From contig CM034141.1 in NCBI GenBank assembly GCA_019914995.1, positions 5,558,001 through 5,622,000 of the forward strand: DNA of 64,000 nucleotides, written 5' to 3'. The stretch's first letter is position 1, and each line of letters opens with the position of its first letter. Position numbers and translations under genes: made by a program. The notes beneath the pieces are model-generated. The model was not told the DNA's origin. It was given only the letters and a program-made list of their open reading frames with translations, and made no database searches. Below are positions 13,592-23,390 of the stretch, in pieces. This DNA is from Acanthochlamys bracteata. Its lineage: Eukaryota; Streptophyta; Magnoliopsida; Pandanales; Velloziaceae.

Positions 13592-16500
13592 TAAGCTATA
13601 GAGAAATATGTAACATAAAACCAACAACAAATGCCAATAATCAGCATATTTAACAAGAATTGTATCAAACATCATTCTGTGCAGGATCGATCTAAAGACT
13701 TATTAGAACATTTCAGTCTATATCCAAAAGTTAGCTACATGCATAATAATCTCAACATCAAGATGATTGATAACAATAGACAAGCTGAAAGATTTCAAGT
13801 GCAAACTGGATCTGATATCAACTTACCAGAGCATCTGCTTCCATTCCAGCAATTCCAGCAATTGAACCACAAAGCACACCGCCATCACCATGCAAACAGC
13901 GGAACATCTTAACAGCTTGACGGATGTAAACTTCAGATGAATCCATGGACCCATATAAAAATGAGACAGCTAAAATATATCTTCGCGCCAACTCCGGCCA
14001 TGTTAACTCATTTGTAGTGAGCAGACCTATCTTTACTTCTCTGAGGGGAAGGGCACTCTCTACATCTTTCTTCCTCCCACGTCTAGATTTAACCTCCTTG
14101 GCATCGGAGTTCGGATCCACATAAAGTGAAACCTTGAATAGGAGTTCACTAACCAACACTTTTAACAAAGCTGTGTGAACCTTTGTCAATGCTATCCCAG
14201 TACATCTCCTGTATGTCTCGGATGCAACTTTAGCTTGCAAGGCATCATTTGAAGGTCCAGTTCCATTACGAATGAAAGTAAATGAATCCTCTCCAGCAGT
14301 CATTTGATTACCACATGATAATGGGGTCAACCCATTGGATTGACCTTGAGGATTTTGGTCTTTATCAAAACCTTCCACTATGCTTGAACCACAGGGCCAT
14401 GGATCAGTCAGCTCCTTTTCAAGATCCTCAAATGATATAGGTTCACTCAGACCCAATACATCATAGAAGCGCCATATTAGCTCCCATATCTAGACGAATT
14501 AAAAACAATAGACAAACAACTAAGATAACAACTTTACCTCTATCTATGCATATTTCTGAAAAACAAAGTCTTTTTAAGTAGGGAACTATATCAAGACTGC
14601 ATATATTACCTGCACTGCATCACCTACAAGCTCTGCAGGGAGCTTGCTGCTAAAAGCCTGTCCAGGGGGAGGTTGTTTTGCACCTACAGTGGTTTCATGT
14701 GGCTGTAGCCCTGGTTGTTTCTTGTTTAGTTGCAAATCGTAAGGTCCAACTTCTCGCCCACCTGCTTCTCCATTCTTTTGCAGTGCTACTAGCAATCCAC
14801 TTGCAACAGTCCATGGAGTTGGAAAGTCAGCTCTGTCTTTTAAAAGTAGATACTGAGAACAACCACGGGATCCAGGAAGTTTTTCAATAATTTCCTGAAC
14901 AAAATCTAGGTTCAACCCAAATCTGTCATGCTCTAACCACTTTACCAATGGGATGCAAGCATCTTCAAGTTCCTTCTCGCTATGGACAACTTTTGGAGTG
15001 CTCTTGGGCCCAAAAACAGAACAAAATCTAGCCAATGGACCAAGCAAATCTAAAGACTCTAGTCCATTACCTGGGAAAGATGAGGATACATCATTACCAT
15101 GTCTGCAGCAGAAATGCAAAATTCCAGAGTGCTTGTAGACCTGATAACACCTATCAGCAAGAGTAATAGACACCATCCTCCAAGCAGAAGAAGACGATCG
15201 CCCTTCTACATAAAATTCTCCAATCTCATCCCTTACCTCGGTCCTATTTTGCGATGTTTCAACGCATTCACTAGTAGTCAGAAAGGAATTCAATGAGACT
15301 GCTCCAAATTCCTGACTAAAACATGATGAGAGATTCTGCTCAGATGGATTTGGATCTGAAAGTAACATTAAGACACTATCATCTTCATCATTACACGTAT
15401 CAGCAACCATGCTACAACTCGCAACACTTTCTCTGACATCACCCCTATGTTTATTATGTGAAATAATAGTTACTCCCTTCGGAATTGGAAACAATGAGCA
15501 GGAAGACCTTCTAACCTTAAAGATAGGACCAGAATCACCCCCATCTGCAACCTCACATTCAAAAAATGAGCCCGTAAACCTGTCATGCCAACTAGATTTG
15601 AAACCTATGGGCCAAATCTGAGTTTTATCATGATAAGTAGTTCTATTATCAACCCTGCCGAATGAAGTAACAAAGAAATCTTCATATTGAACAGGAAGCC
15701 CAACCTGCAAAGTTACAAAGCTTAACTGTAAGTATGAATAATGGATGACAAATAGAAAAAGGACAGATGGGCACACACTTGTGCTGTGTGCATACACTCA
15801 TCTGCAAATTTTGATTCTCAAAAAAGGAAGAAATATAGAAAACAAAGAAAATAAGACAGAAATAATGAGGCTTACAGGTAAATTGTGGGAATAATGGTTG
15901 CCGTTAACTTGATGAATACTACTCTCAACACCTGAGCCACTAAGTACTTTGCAATGCTGACTTTCAACGGCTTCACCAGCTCCGAATATTGTCTGATGTA
16001 AGCTTCCCAAACGTGATCTAGGTTTCCCATTGAAATATTTGCCATTGACATTCTAGCAAGATCCTTTTTCCTTCGACGTTGCGGCAATGATCTCTGCGCT
16101 AAGCAAGAACCGTCATTTCTTTCATCATTATCTGCAGAACGGGCGCATAGCCTAATTCCAAGATACTGAGCAACATCAAATATTGACTCGAACATCTTTC
16201 CATCAGGAGAACAATAGACAGCATATGGATCCCACCTATTGGAATTTTCCTTCAACTCAACATGCCAACCTTCATCAAGAGAACCACCCCTCTCCATTAC
16301 GTAGTTTCTCAAAGACTGCAAATTGATTTCCCCCTGTAACTGCTCTGAAGATGTCGTTGCATTGCTATTAATATTGAAGGTTCCCCTGTACGAAGAGCTA
16401 AAGGTTGCATTTTTGGAAGTCTCATTTGTAGCCAACCCATTTTGAAGGATGACAGATGGGCTGTAACACATAGACATATTGCTAGCGCTGCTTCCTGGAC

Positions 16501-18130
16501 ACAAGCCACTTTTTAAGTTGCTTACTAAAGGAAGCTGAAGTTGTGTGGCTAAAGAGCTGAAATGGCCATCAGTGTAATTTTTCCTGCATGTAATGTTAAA
16601 ATCATTAGAATCCACATATTTGAATTTTAAAACTTAGAAGGCTTGGCTAACATGACTTTGATAAGAAATTAACAAAAGGTAAACAAATGTTATTTACAAA
16701 AACAGCTAATAACAGTTTTAAAAGGTAACATTTTAGCCTAGGTTGGATCAATTAAATGCATAACAAAAAATTTAAGAAGGAACTTATTACTGATTCCATA
16801 TTACATTAGCCTAAGAAATTCATGACAAAAGTGCATTACCTTACAAAAGCTCGTAGTGAATTTTAGAGAAGCACCCAATTTGTAAGCCGAAAAAGATAAA
16901 GCTTGCTCTTCCCAAAAGCAAGATGTAAGCAGATTTGTGTAATGAAAGCCCCCACCACCCCCCCCCCCTTTTTCAAAATGCCCTTTTAAAGTAATTAGTA
17001 GGTTTTGGATGACATTGTAACCGGAAAAGGATAATTATGGTGGACATGAAGTAGTTGTCGTGACATATCTAATCGGAGAAATAAGCGCTCCAATCTCCTA
17101 TTTGTGTTCCCATAACGGAATCGAAGTACTTATATTCTCTTAATTTTCTGTTGTTTGTCCATGAATGAAGGTGCAGTATATAACTCTTGGTGCCTGATTT
17201 ATTCATTTCATTATCAGTAAAGTTTATCAAACCTACATATAAGCAAGTCATAGTAATCCTTCAAGCTTGATACAACTGTTTCTAACTTACATCTAACACA
17301 AACGCAAGTCGAACTATTGAAGGTTCTAAGCTAAAGTAGCCATATCCTTCACGTTAAATAAAACGCATGCAATGAATTTAGCTACTATAAGAGATACTGA
17401 TTGAAAGAAACTACCTAACAATACTATCGATAAAGACACAAACTCTTTCCAAAAAATTGTCGTACCTAAATTCATCAAACTCACTATACAATCCAGATTA
17501 CCTGAAATTTTCAGCGTCCTCAATGCCACTATCAAAATCTTCTCTGTCCTCAAGACCAGGAGGAGGTGGTGCATTAATATCAGGCAATCGAACAGGACCA
17601 ACAGAGGGTGGTGGGGCATTAATATCAGGCAATCGAACAGGACCAAGTTGCCACCTTTTGCGAGGAGCTCCACCCGTTCGCCCACAATCTCCACAGAGCC
17701 ACTCCGCGTTTGCAGCAGAAACATTATTCCGAGGCAGCCTGATCACCCCAGCACAGGACAAATGGAACCCACGTTCACACCGGTCACAAACCACTGTCGA
17801 CCCACGTATCTCCGGCCGCCCACAAGCCCCACAATGCGGTGGAATAAGCCCTACACCAGCTTCGCCCGGATGATTCGCCGGCGGTTTCCGTTCATCACCG
17901 GTAGGCCCACATGCTGACACATGGAAAGCGCACGCTAGCGCGTAGGCAGCGTCACTGGGACCGACATGCGGAGCAGGTAAAGCGGTGATTGGTTCGAGCT
18001 GTTGTTGCTGCTGCTGCTGCTGCTGTTGAAGAACCGGTGGAGGCGGCGGCGGTGGAGGAGAAGGAGAAGACAGTGGAGTAGAGTCGGGGGTTTCGTTGAG
18101 ATCGATGAAGAGAACCAGCCGGGATTCCAT
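1004..18130 (-). CDS. MBD9: MBD9-like methyl-CpG-binding-domain / PHD / bromodomain chromatin protein
   Basis: Plant MBD9 family: a nuclear chromatin reader linked in Arabidopsis to SWR1/ISWI remodelling and FLC control (family knowledge). Exons read on minus: 18130-17502, 16583-15876, 15704-14610, 14489-13827, 12900-12595, 12337-12002, 10887-10789, 9786-9355, 8514-6196, 1249-1004; about 2,276 residues, close to Arabidopsis MBD9. Domains: N-terminal IDLNETP (EAR-like DLNxxP), poly-Pro and poly-Gln; PHD 1 at about 100-150 (C100, C103, C115, C118, H123, C126, C146, C149); MBD-like region about 305-355; FYRN about 450-505 and FYRC about 620; a DDT-like IWELIWRFYDVLG stretch; bromodomain-like PLDFRTIDIRL with HEAFLEDARE; PHD 2 about 1323-1368 (CKVCG...WYCPSC); a C2H2-type finger in exon 9; C-terminal WWYWSSL block. 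Oddities: exon 2 changes frame before its 3' end, and intron 6 begins with GC. Start is the first ATG in good context. Family assignment is firm; exon 2 is uncertain. Confidence 0.93.
2993..3110 (+). mobile_element. SINE-like fragment (tRNA-derived), tentative
   Basis: The stretch reads gtggtggctaaagatgcc, followed about 35 bases later by caagttcgaaaccttg and then cggggtgcatcttgtttac and a T-rich tail. This spacing resembles the Pol III A and B boxes of tRNA-derived plant SINEs, with a degraded B box. I could not find clear target-site duplications, so this is a weak call. Confidence 0.3.
3236..3652. mobile_element. MITE-like element with imperfect terminal inverted repeats
   Basis: The left end (ggcatttggttacaaccc ... 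gggaatggttagttcc) and the reverse complement of the right end (ggcgtttttgttgattag ... ctggaatgagtgattcc) are similar over roughly 55 bases with gaps. It is AT-rich inside, has no coding capacity, and sits in an intron of the MBD9 gene. The 'cgtttggtt...ggaatgg' end style is common in dicot MITEs. Confidence 0.45.
5204..5585. mobile_element. MITE-like element with internal 'accatggt' repeats
   Basis: The left end aggtttgttttgggaggtgtg resembles the reverse complement of the right end, aggcctgttcggcaccttgg. Inside are several copies of the palindrome accatggt (near 5241, 5276, 5512 and 5532) in a hairpin-prone arrangement. It has no open frame. Length is about 380 bp. Confidence 0.4.
9355..9786 (-). 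CDS. MBD9: MBD9 exon 8: second PHD finger
   Basis: A 432-nt phase-0 exon with acceptor CCAG|GTGGTT and donor GAG|GTATGC. It encodes a complete PHD finger: CKVCGIDRDDDSVLLCDTC, then EYHTYCLNPP and NWYCPSC. It joins exon 7 as FEKE-VVNLVK and exon 9 as YSVEE-RIILLKFLCDEV, the arrangement I recall for plant MBD9. Confidence 0.92.
13527..13591. repeat. Compound microsatellite (TA)n-(GATA)n
   Basis: A run of about 15 TA units passes directly into about 8 GATA units. It lies in MBD9 intron 4, between exons 13827-14489 and 12595-12900. Confidence 0.95.
15876..16583 (-). CDS. MBD9: MBD9 exon 2 (MBD-like region), contains an apparent frame break
   Basis: The exon opens at TGCAG|G and joins exon 1 in phase as NFRKNYTDGHF. 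It encodes the MBD-like segment GGSLDEGWHVELKE...RWDPYAVY. From about 16050 to the CCT|GTAAGC donor the plausible protein (TIFGAGEAVESQHCKVLSG, then NHYSHNLP joining VGLPVQYEDFF) lies in another frame. A stop, TAG, closes that frame at about 16055-16057 (minus-strand reading), so the shift must fall between there and the exon end. The incoming frame remains open, and a weaker donor, CAG|GTGTTG, would keep it in phase with exon 3. Confidence 0.7.
17502..18130 (-). CDS. MBD9: MBD9 exon 1: EAR-like motif, poly-Pro/poly-Gln, first PHD finger
   Basis: First coding exon, 629 nt, ending in phase 2 at a GTAATC donor. It encodes the N-terminal IDLNETP motif, a run of eight prolines, a CAG/CAA-encoded run of about ten glutamines, a complete C4HC3 PHD finger, and a 14-residue tandem duplication around VRLPDINAPPP (about 17560-17645). 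Arabidopsis MBD9 has a comparable single acidic/Asn motif at this place as I recall it, so the duplication may be lineage-specific. Confidence 0.9.
18000..18060 (-). repeat. Coding CAG/CAA and CCG/CCA repeats (poly-Gln, poly-Pro)
   Basis: On the minus strand this encodes eight prolines and then about ten glutamines near the N terminus of the MBD9 protein. It is prone to length variation. Confidence 0.9.
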
Positions 18131-18247
18131 TTCAGATCAAAGCATTTGAAAAAATTCGAAGAATTCGAGTTCGAAATTTTTGCAAAATTTTTTTCCTGAA
18201 GCAGAAGAACAAGAACAGGTTGGTGTTTGTATGTGTGTTAAGAGAAA

Positions 18248-18272
18248 AGAGAGAGAGAGAGAGAGAGAGAGT
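18248..18272. repeat. (GA)n microsatellite in the MBD9 5' leader/promoter
   Basis: About 12 GA units lie some 120-140 bp upstream of the MBD9 start codon. GA/CT runs are frequent in plant 5' untranslated regions and core promoters. Confidence 0.9.
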
Positions 18273-18404
18273 CTTGCCTGCCTGCTTGAGAGCGTGAGTC
18301 TGAAAGAGAACGGAAAAAAGAGGTCAAAAAGGAAAGCCAGCAAAGTCAGGAGAAGGAAAGATCTGCTGTCAGGTTTCTATGTACCAAACAGGAGTTTAGA
18401 TTGA

Positions 18405-20930
18405 ATAGAATCCTTGCTAGGTGGAATGAGAACTCTTGAAATAAGACGATTACTGTCCGAAAAAAATTATCAAGAGCTTGTTGATGCGTTTCTCATAACA
18501 CGCAATTCTTTTTCAAGTTTAAATTTTTTTAATTGATGTCTTAAATTTTATTTTCTAAAATTTAGAATACATACTTTAATTGCACATTCTAAAATTATTA
18601 TTATTATATATATATTTGTTATAAATTTAAAAAATAACAAATTTTTTTTTAAATTATAATTTTTCGATTATTTTAAACGAATCTAAAAAACTATTACCAT
18701 TATTATTTTTTATATAATATGCATATATTATTTTCTTAGTTAACTATAAACTTAAAAATTTATAATAAGTGATTATAAATTAAAAAATTTTAAATACTGA
18801 TAATAGGTATTATTTGTTTGATCTTAATTCAGTATTTTGATTTGATTGAATATAATATTCGAATGCATTAGTTAAATTCTTTTATAAATTAAAATATAAG
18901 TATATTTACTCATGAATCAATTTGAGTCAAACAACTTCTTTTAATCGATTTTTGAGTGTTTTACTATTTAATTGAATTATTAAACTTAATTTATTTGAAG
19001 TTTGAATATTGTATATACAATATGATTAACCTATTAATAAATAACTTTTACTTCTTAGATGATACTTATTTGAACTTATAAAACAGTCATTTTTTGAGAT
19101 ATACTGCGTGTTATATAGTAAATGATTGCATGCTAGTAATGGTTGTTCATTGAACTTCAAAAGAATTTTAAGAGAAAAAATATTCAAAATTCAAATCTGA
19201 TAATTAATAGCTATTATTGAGCTAATAAATGTGAGATGATTTTGTCTTCGTTGATGTAAATGAATGTCTCGTTTACGTAACCTATCTATTTTAATTCATA
19301 CATGAAACAGCCATCAGCCTAAAAATGGTTAGAAATATTTGTTTATAATGTCACAAAATTTAATGGTAACTACAACGTACGTAGCTTATAAAAACACAAA
19401 CAAAGTAGAAATATAAATTTTGATGAAGTAGTTTGATGGACATCGATTTGTGATTTGAGTAAGTTAAAATTTTGTTACTATATTTGTAACTCATAATTAT
19501 TCATATCCAACGGTAGATATTATATTTAGATATCAATAAAATTAAAAAATATATATAAAAATATTCTTAAAATCAAAATAATTGAAACATATATTAATTT
19601 GAGAAATAAAAGTGTCCCCATAAATAATATTTAATATATAAATTTAATATTAATAATATTATGATTCTCTTCTGAAGTTTTTTCTCAAATATAAAAGATG
19701 TAAAATAAACTCTTATTTAAATTTCGCTAAATTATGATTAGTTAAGTTAAATGTATTATATTTTAACAAAGACATACTATATATAGCATTCACATGATTT
19801 TATCATGAGAGCATACATTTAAATTCAAAATAGATAGTCAATACCAACTAATATATTACTCTATAGTTTTTATTCGTATTGTTGTAGAATGAGCACATTT
19901 ACTTTTGTTTTTAATTTGATGCGTTTACTTGTACTAACAACCTACTTATATACAAAAGGAGATTTTTTTACTTTTAGTTGGACCTATAATAATGAGTACT
20001 TCAAAGTTTATCTCTTAATGTTGAACTTCATTTTATTACACTTAAGTCATATTTCAACTACAAAAAATTTCACTTTCTTTTTCCATTATTTGATTTCGAT
20101 CATTTTACGTCTTTCAGCTATTATTTCAAACTCTATTTTTTTTTCATATTAAACTACACTTTTATTAAAATTTAACTCTAAACTCTACTTATTTTAATAC
20201 CACTTAGAATTTTATTTCTACCGAACTATATTTCTCACCGAATTTAACTTTGACGAAATTTAATTTCATAAATTTACTTTTATATAAATAAAACACGTCC
20301 TTAATATATATTTGATCGTAGATAGACCTACCACCAAACAAATAAAAATAGATCCAATAAAATACCGAGCAAATTTGGCCAAATATAAAATAATTTCTTT
20401 TTTTGCCATGTTTAGTATTACAAAATTCATATGGAGTGGTTTTGGAATCCCATTTTAGGGGTTCTTGGGATTTTCAAATTTCAAAAAAAAGTTATGCATA
20501 GTATTATAGAAATTAAAAAAATAAAAAATATAGGTGAGTTATACATTATTAAATAATTATATGTACAAATATTTTTTTAAAATATATTGTCTTTTCCAAA
20601 AAGTTCTTTTTAGATATTTCAAGCAAAGCCTTAAACTTTCATGTGTCTTAGTTTTTTTTCCTAATAAATTAAATTTGAGGAAAATCTTATGTTTATTTTA
20701 CACTAAAAATTTTACTTTAGATGACTTACTTTTGATATCATTTTTGGCAGCTATTTTTGAAACATAAAACATTACTTTAATATTTACTTCTAATATGAAA
20801 AAGTAAACTCACATTTAGAATTCTTTTTAATAATTTTAACTAATTTTGGGCAACTTACTTAAAAAAATAAATAAATAAATGAGGCACAAATTTCAATTCA
20901 ATATTCCTACAACAGTCTTGTGTGCTGGAT
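18405..20930. other. AT-rich spacer, no gene seen
   Basis: Very AT-rich sequence upstream of MBD9. Its open frames (for example 19889-20152) are low-complexity, F/L/S/I/N-rich and without domains. I see no RNA gene. Confidence 0.6.
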
Positions 20931-20939
20931 TTGCTTTGT

Positions 20940-21500
20940 AGATACTAGCTGAGTTTTGAACGTTCATTTCGGTACCTGGTTTTAAGAATAAGAAACTTTT
21001 CATGTAATTCATCAAGCGATATTAGAGCCTCACGAACTTGGAGAGCAATGACAAGATCATTAAATTCATCGCCAATGCAATTTAAAATTTTCTTAAGTAG
21101 ATCTTCCGCATTCATAAGGGTCCGAATAGTGCAAGTTCATCAGCATGACTTTTTAATTCTTTGTAAATATTCAGTGACACTTTGAGAACCTTTTGAGAGT
21201 TCAAGAGATGACTTCTAATTTGTAGACGACGATCGTGTCATCGTTTAGTATAGATGTTGGCAAGTGTATGCCAAGCTTCACTAGAGATTGTGGCACCGGC
21301 AGTAAATGAAATTATATTTGGAGAAATAGATCTAATGAATATATTAAGGTCAATTGATATTGACATTTTTAGTAAGTACATACTAGATTGGTAATTACTT
21401 AACTTTTCAGTAATACTATGTGGTAGATACGGTTTAGATTTATGAATAAAATTAAAAAGATCATAACCAATTAAGAGTGTTGAATTGGAACTTCAAAGGG
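20940..21500 (-). mobile_element. Decayed Ty1/Copia retrotransposon gag fragment
   Basis: The conceptual minus-strand reading, with stops and shifts left in place, gives pieces of the Copia UBN2/gag-type polyprotein: GYDLFNFI, then SSEAWHTLANIYTK, then LKSHADELALFG, then LNCIGDEFNDLVIAL and ISLDELHEKF. These match in order the conserved gag blocks of plant Copia elements. No protease, integrase or reverse transcriptase follows, so it is a dead relic. Nearby sequence at 21700-21790 could be LTR remains, but this is not demonstrable here. Confidence 0.65.
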
Positions 21501-22099
21501 ATAGTTTGTATAATTAAATTTTAGTAGAATCTGGACAGTAATATTAATGACAATCAGTTGTTGACTAAAGTCCTTAGTGATGATAGAAGATGCAGTACAT
21601 GATTCAGTAATAGAAGCTATTGAGAATATTTCAAGCTACTTGTTTAAGAAGAGAAGGAAACAAATTAAGAGAGTATGGAGTTCGTTATAGCAATAATGAC
21701 TCTTTACTATATAGAAAAATGTATTCATTGATTTGCACTACTTTGTTGACATATAACACATTTATATACATCCACAAGCTGAATTAAAATATTTTTAAAA
21801 TCAAATTAAATCAAATTTTTTAAAAATTAAGTTAAAGTCAAATCTATCTAAAATTAGGTCAAATCAAATCTTTGTAAAATTAAGTGAAATTAAATTTTTC
21901 TAAAATTAAGATAAATCAAATATTTTGTATAGCACTCTAGATATAGAAAAGATCAAATATGCTTTCTTTTATTTTTCAATTTATTCTAAACTCATTAGAT
22001 TCATTTCTAATTTATCTCTTATTGACTTTAATTTATTAAATTCAGTTTTATTAAACTTATCTTCTACCAATTAAAACATCCGGTCCACGTGATTACTTA

Positions 22100-22350
22100 G
22101 CGTGCATTTGATTTTTCATTTTTTGAACATAATTTTTTAAATTTTAATTTTATATTTTTAATATATATTTTATAAATATTTAAAAATTTTATTTGAAAAT
22201 TTAAAAAATATAAAAAAATTTTTACGTAGTGAAATTTTTTATTATATATTATTATTATTTTTTAGAACTAAAAAATAAAATTTATTTTTCAAAAAAATAA
22301 AAATATTCTTTATTAAAAAAATTATTTTATAAACAATTTCAAACACTAAC
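22100..22350. repeat. Copy of the dispersed AT-rich repeat family
   Basis: It starts cgtgcatttgatttttc, has an AT-rich core with 'tattttataaatatttaaaaattttatttgaa' style runs, and ends ataaacaatttcaaacacta. It aligns by eye with blocks at 52831-53090 and 53491-53757. Confidence 0.55.
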
Positions 22351-22369
22351 GATCCCGAGGCAACCACGT

Positions 22370-23390
22370 CGGTGGATCAGATCAACAACAGAGTTTTCGA
22401 AAACCCACGCCGCGCCATGCCATCACGTCCATCTCGTGCTCGCCTGTTAACGAGAATCCATTAAATAAATCTATATTTTATCACAATAATAATCATCAAC
22501 TAAGTAAATTCTGACCAACTAAACTGACCCTACTGCTATAAAAAAAATTTTCCAAATCTGTTTAGGGTCAAACCGGGGAGAGTCACTTTCGCTGGTGCCG
22601 CTACTACGACATTGTCTTACCTAACTAAATTGATCCTAATTATTATATAATTATCATAAATAATTATGTAATTATATATTTATTTAATTAAATGTTATGA
22701 TTACTTGATTAGTAGGGTGTTGCTTTACTGGGCCACTACAACTACAACTTTCGTTTTAATGAGGATGCAAAAGTTTGTTTTTGCAAGATCAAACCCTTAT
22801 TAATGGGTCGGGTCTCATTCAGATCCTGTAAGATCCGTATCGGACCGGAAACTTTCCGGGTATATTAATTTGGATCTATACTGCCTTATGCATTTTGTTT
22901 TGGATCAGATCCGAATCCAGTTCGTAGATTAAGGTATGAAAGTATTGGATGTGGATGTCTATCCATTACCTGTACGACAGTAGGATCTCTAATATTATAA
23001 AAGAATAACAACGGAAAAACGTTGTTCCACTATTAGCTGTCAATTATATAGAACTTTCTACATTATTTTATTATATTATATTTTTAGTCATATTACTAAG
23101 GAAGAAATTTTTGTAGACACCAGACCGACCCGGTCCATATAACTAATGGGTTCCAATGCAAAACCCGTATCCATTCCAGACAGTTTCAGTTTGAGAGTCT
23201 CGAAAGGATATAAATTAAACCGGACGCGATCAGATCTGAATCGATCCGACCCGCTTGGTGATCGTGCAAGAAGGTGGACCGATCACGTAAAAACCAAAGG
23301 AGCGAGTATAGCCGAAGAGAGTGATTATTAAGGGTCTATTAATGCGAAATAAAATTTTGGAGCGTTCTATTAAAATGATCACTTCACAGC
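22370..23390. other. Spacer with GATCC-rich repetitive sequence, no gene
   Basis: It contains 'gggtcgggtctc', 'gatccgtatcggacc' and 'ggatcagatccgaatcc', low-copy repeat-like text seen in many dicot spacers. The open frame at 23146-23331 has no recognisable domain, and I do not call it a gene. Confidence 0.4.

Noticed and set aside
13471..13675. Open frames of repeated LSIYLSIYLSIY and IYIYIY
   Set aside because: Direct translation of the (TA)n-(GATA)n microsatellite in an intron.
23146..23331. 61-codon open frame starting MGSNAKPVSIPDSF
   Set aside because: No recognisable domain, sits in repeat-like GATCC-rich spacer, and no splice partner extends it.
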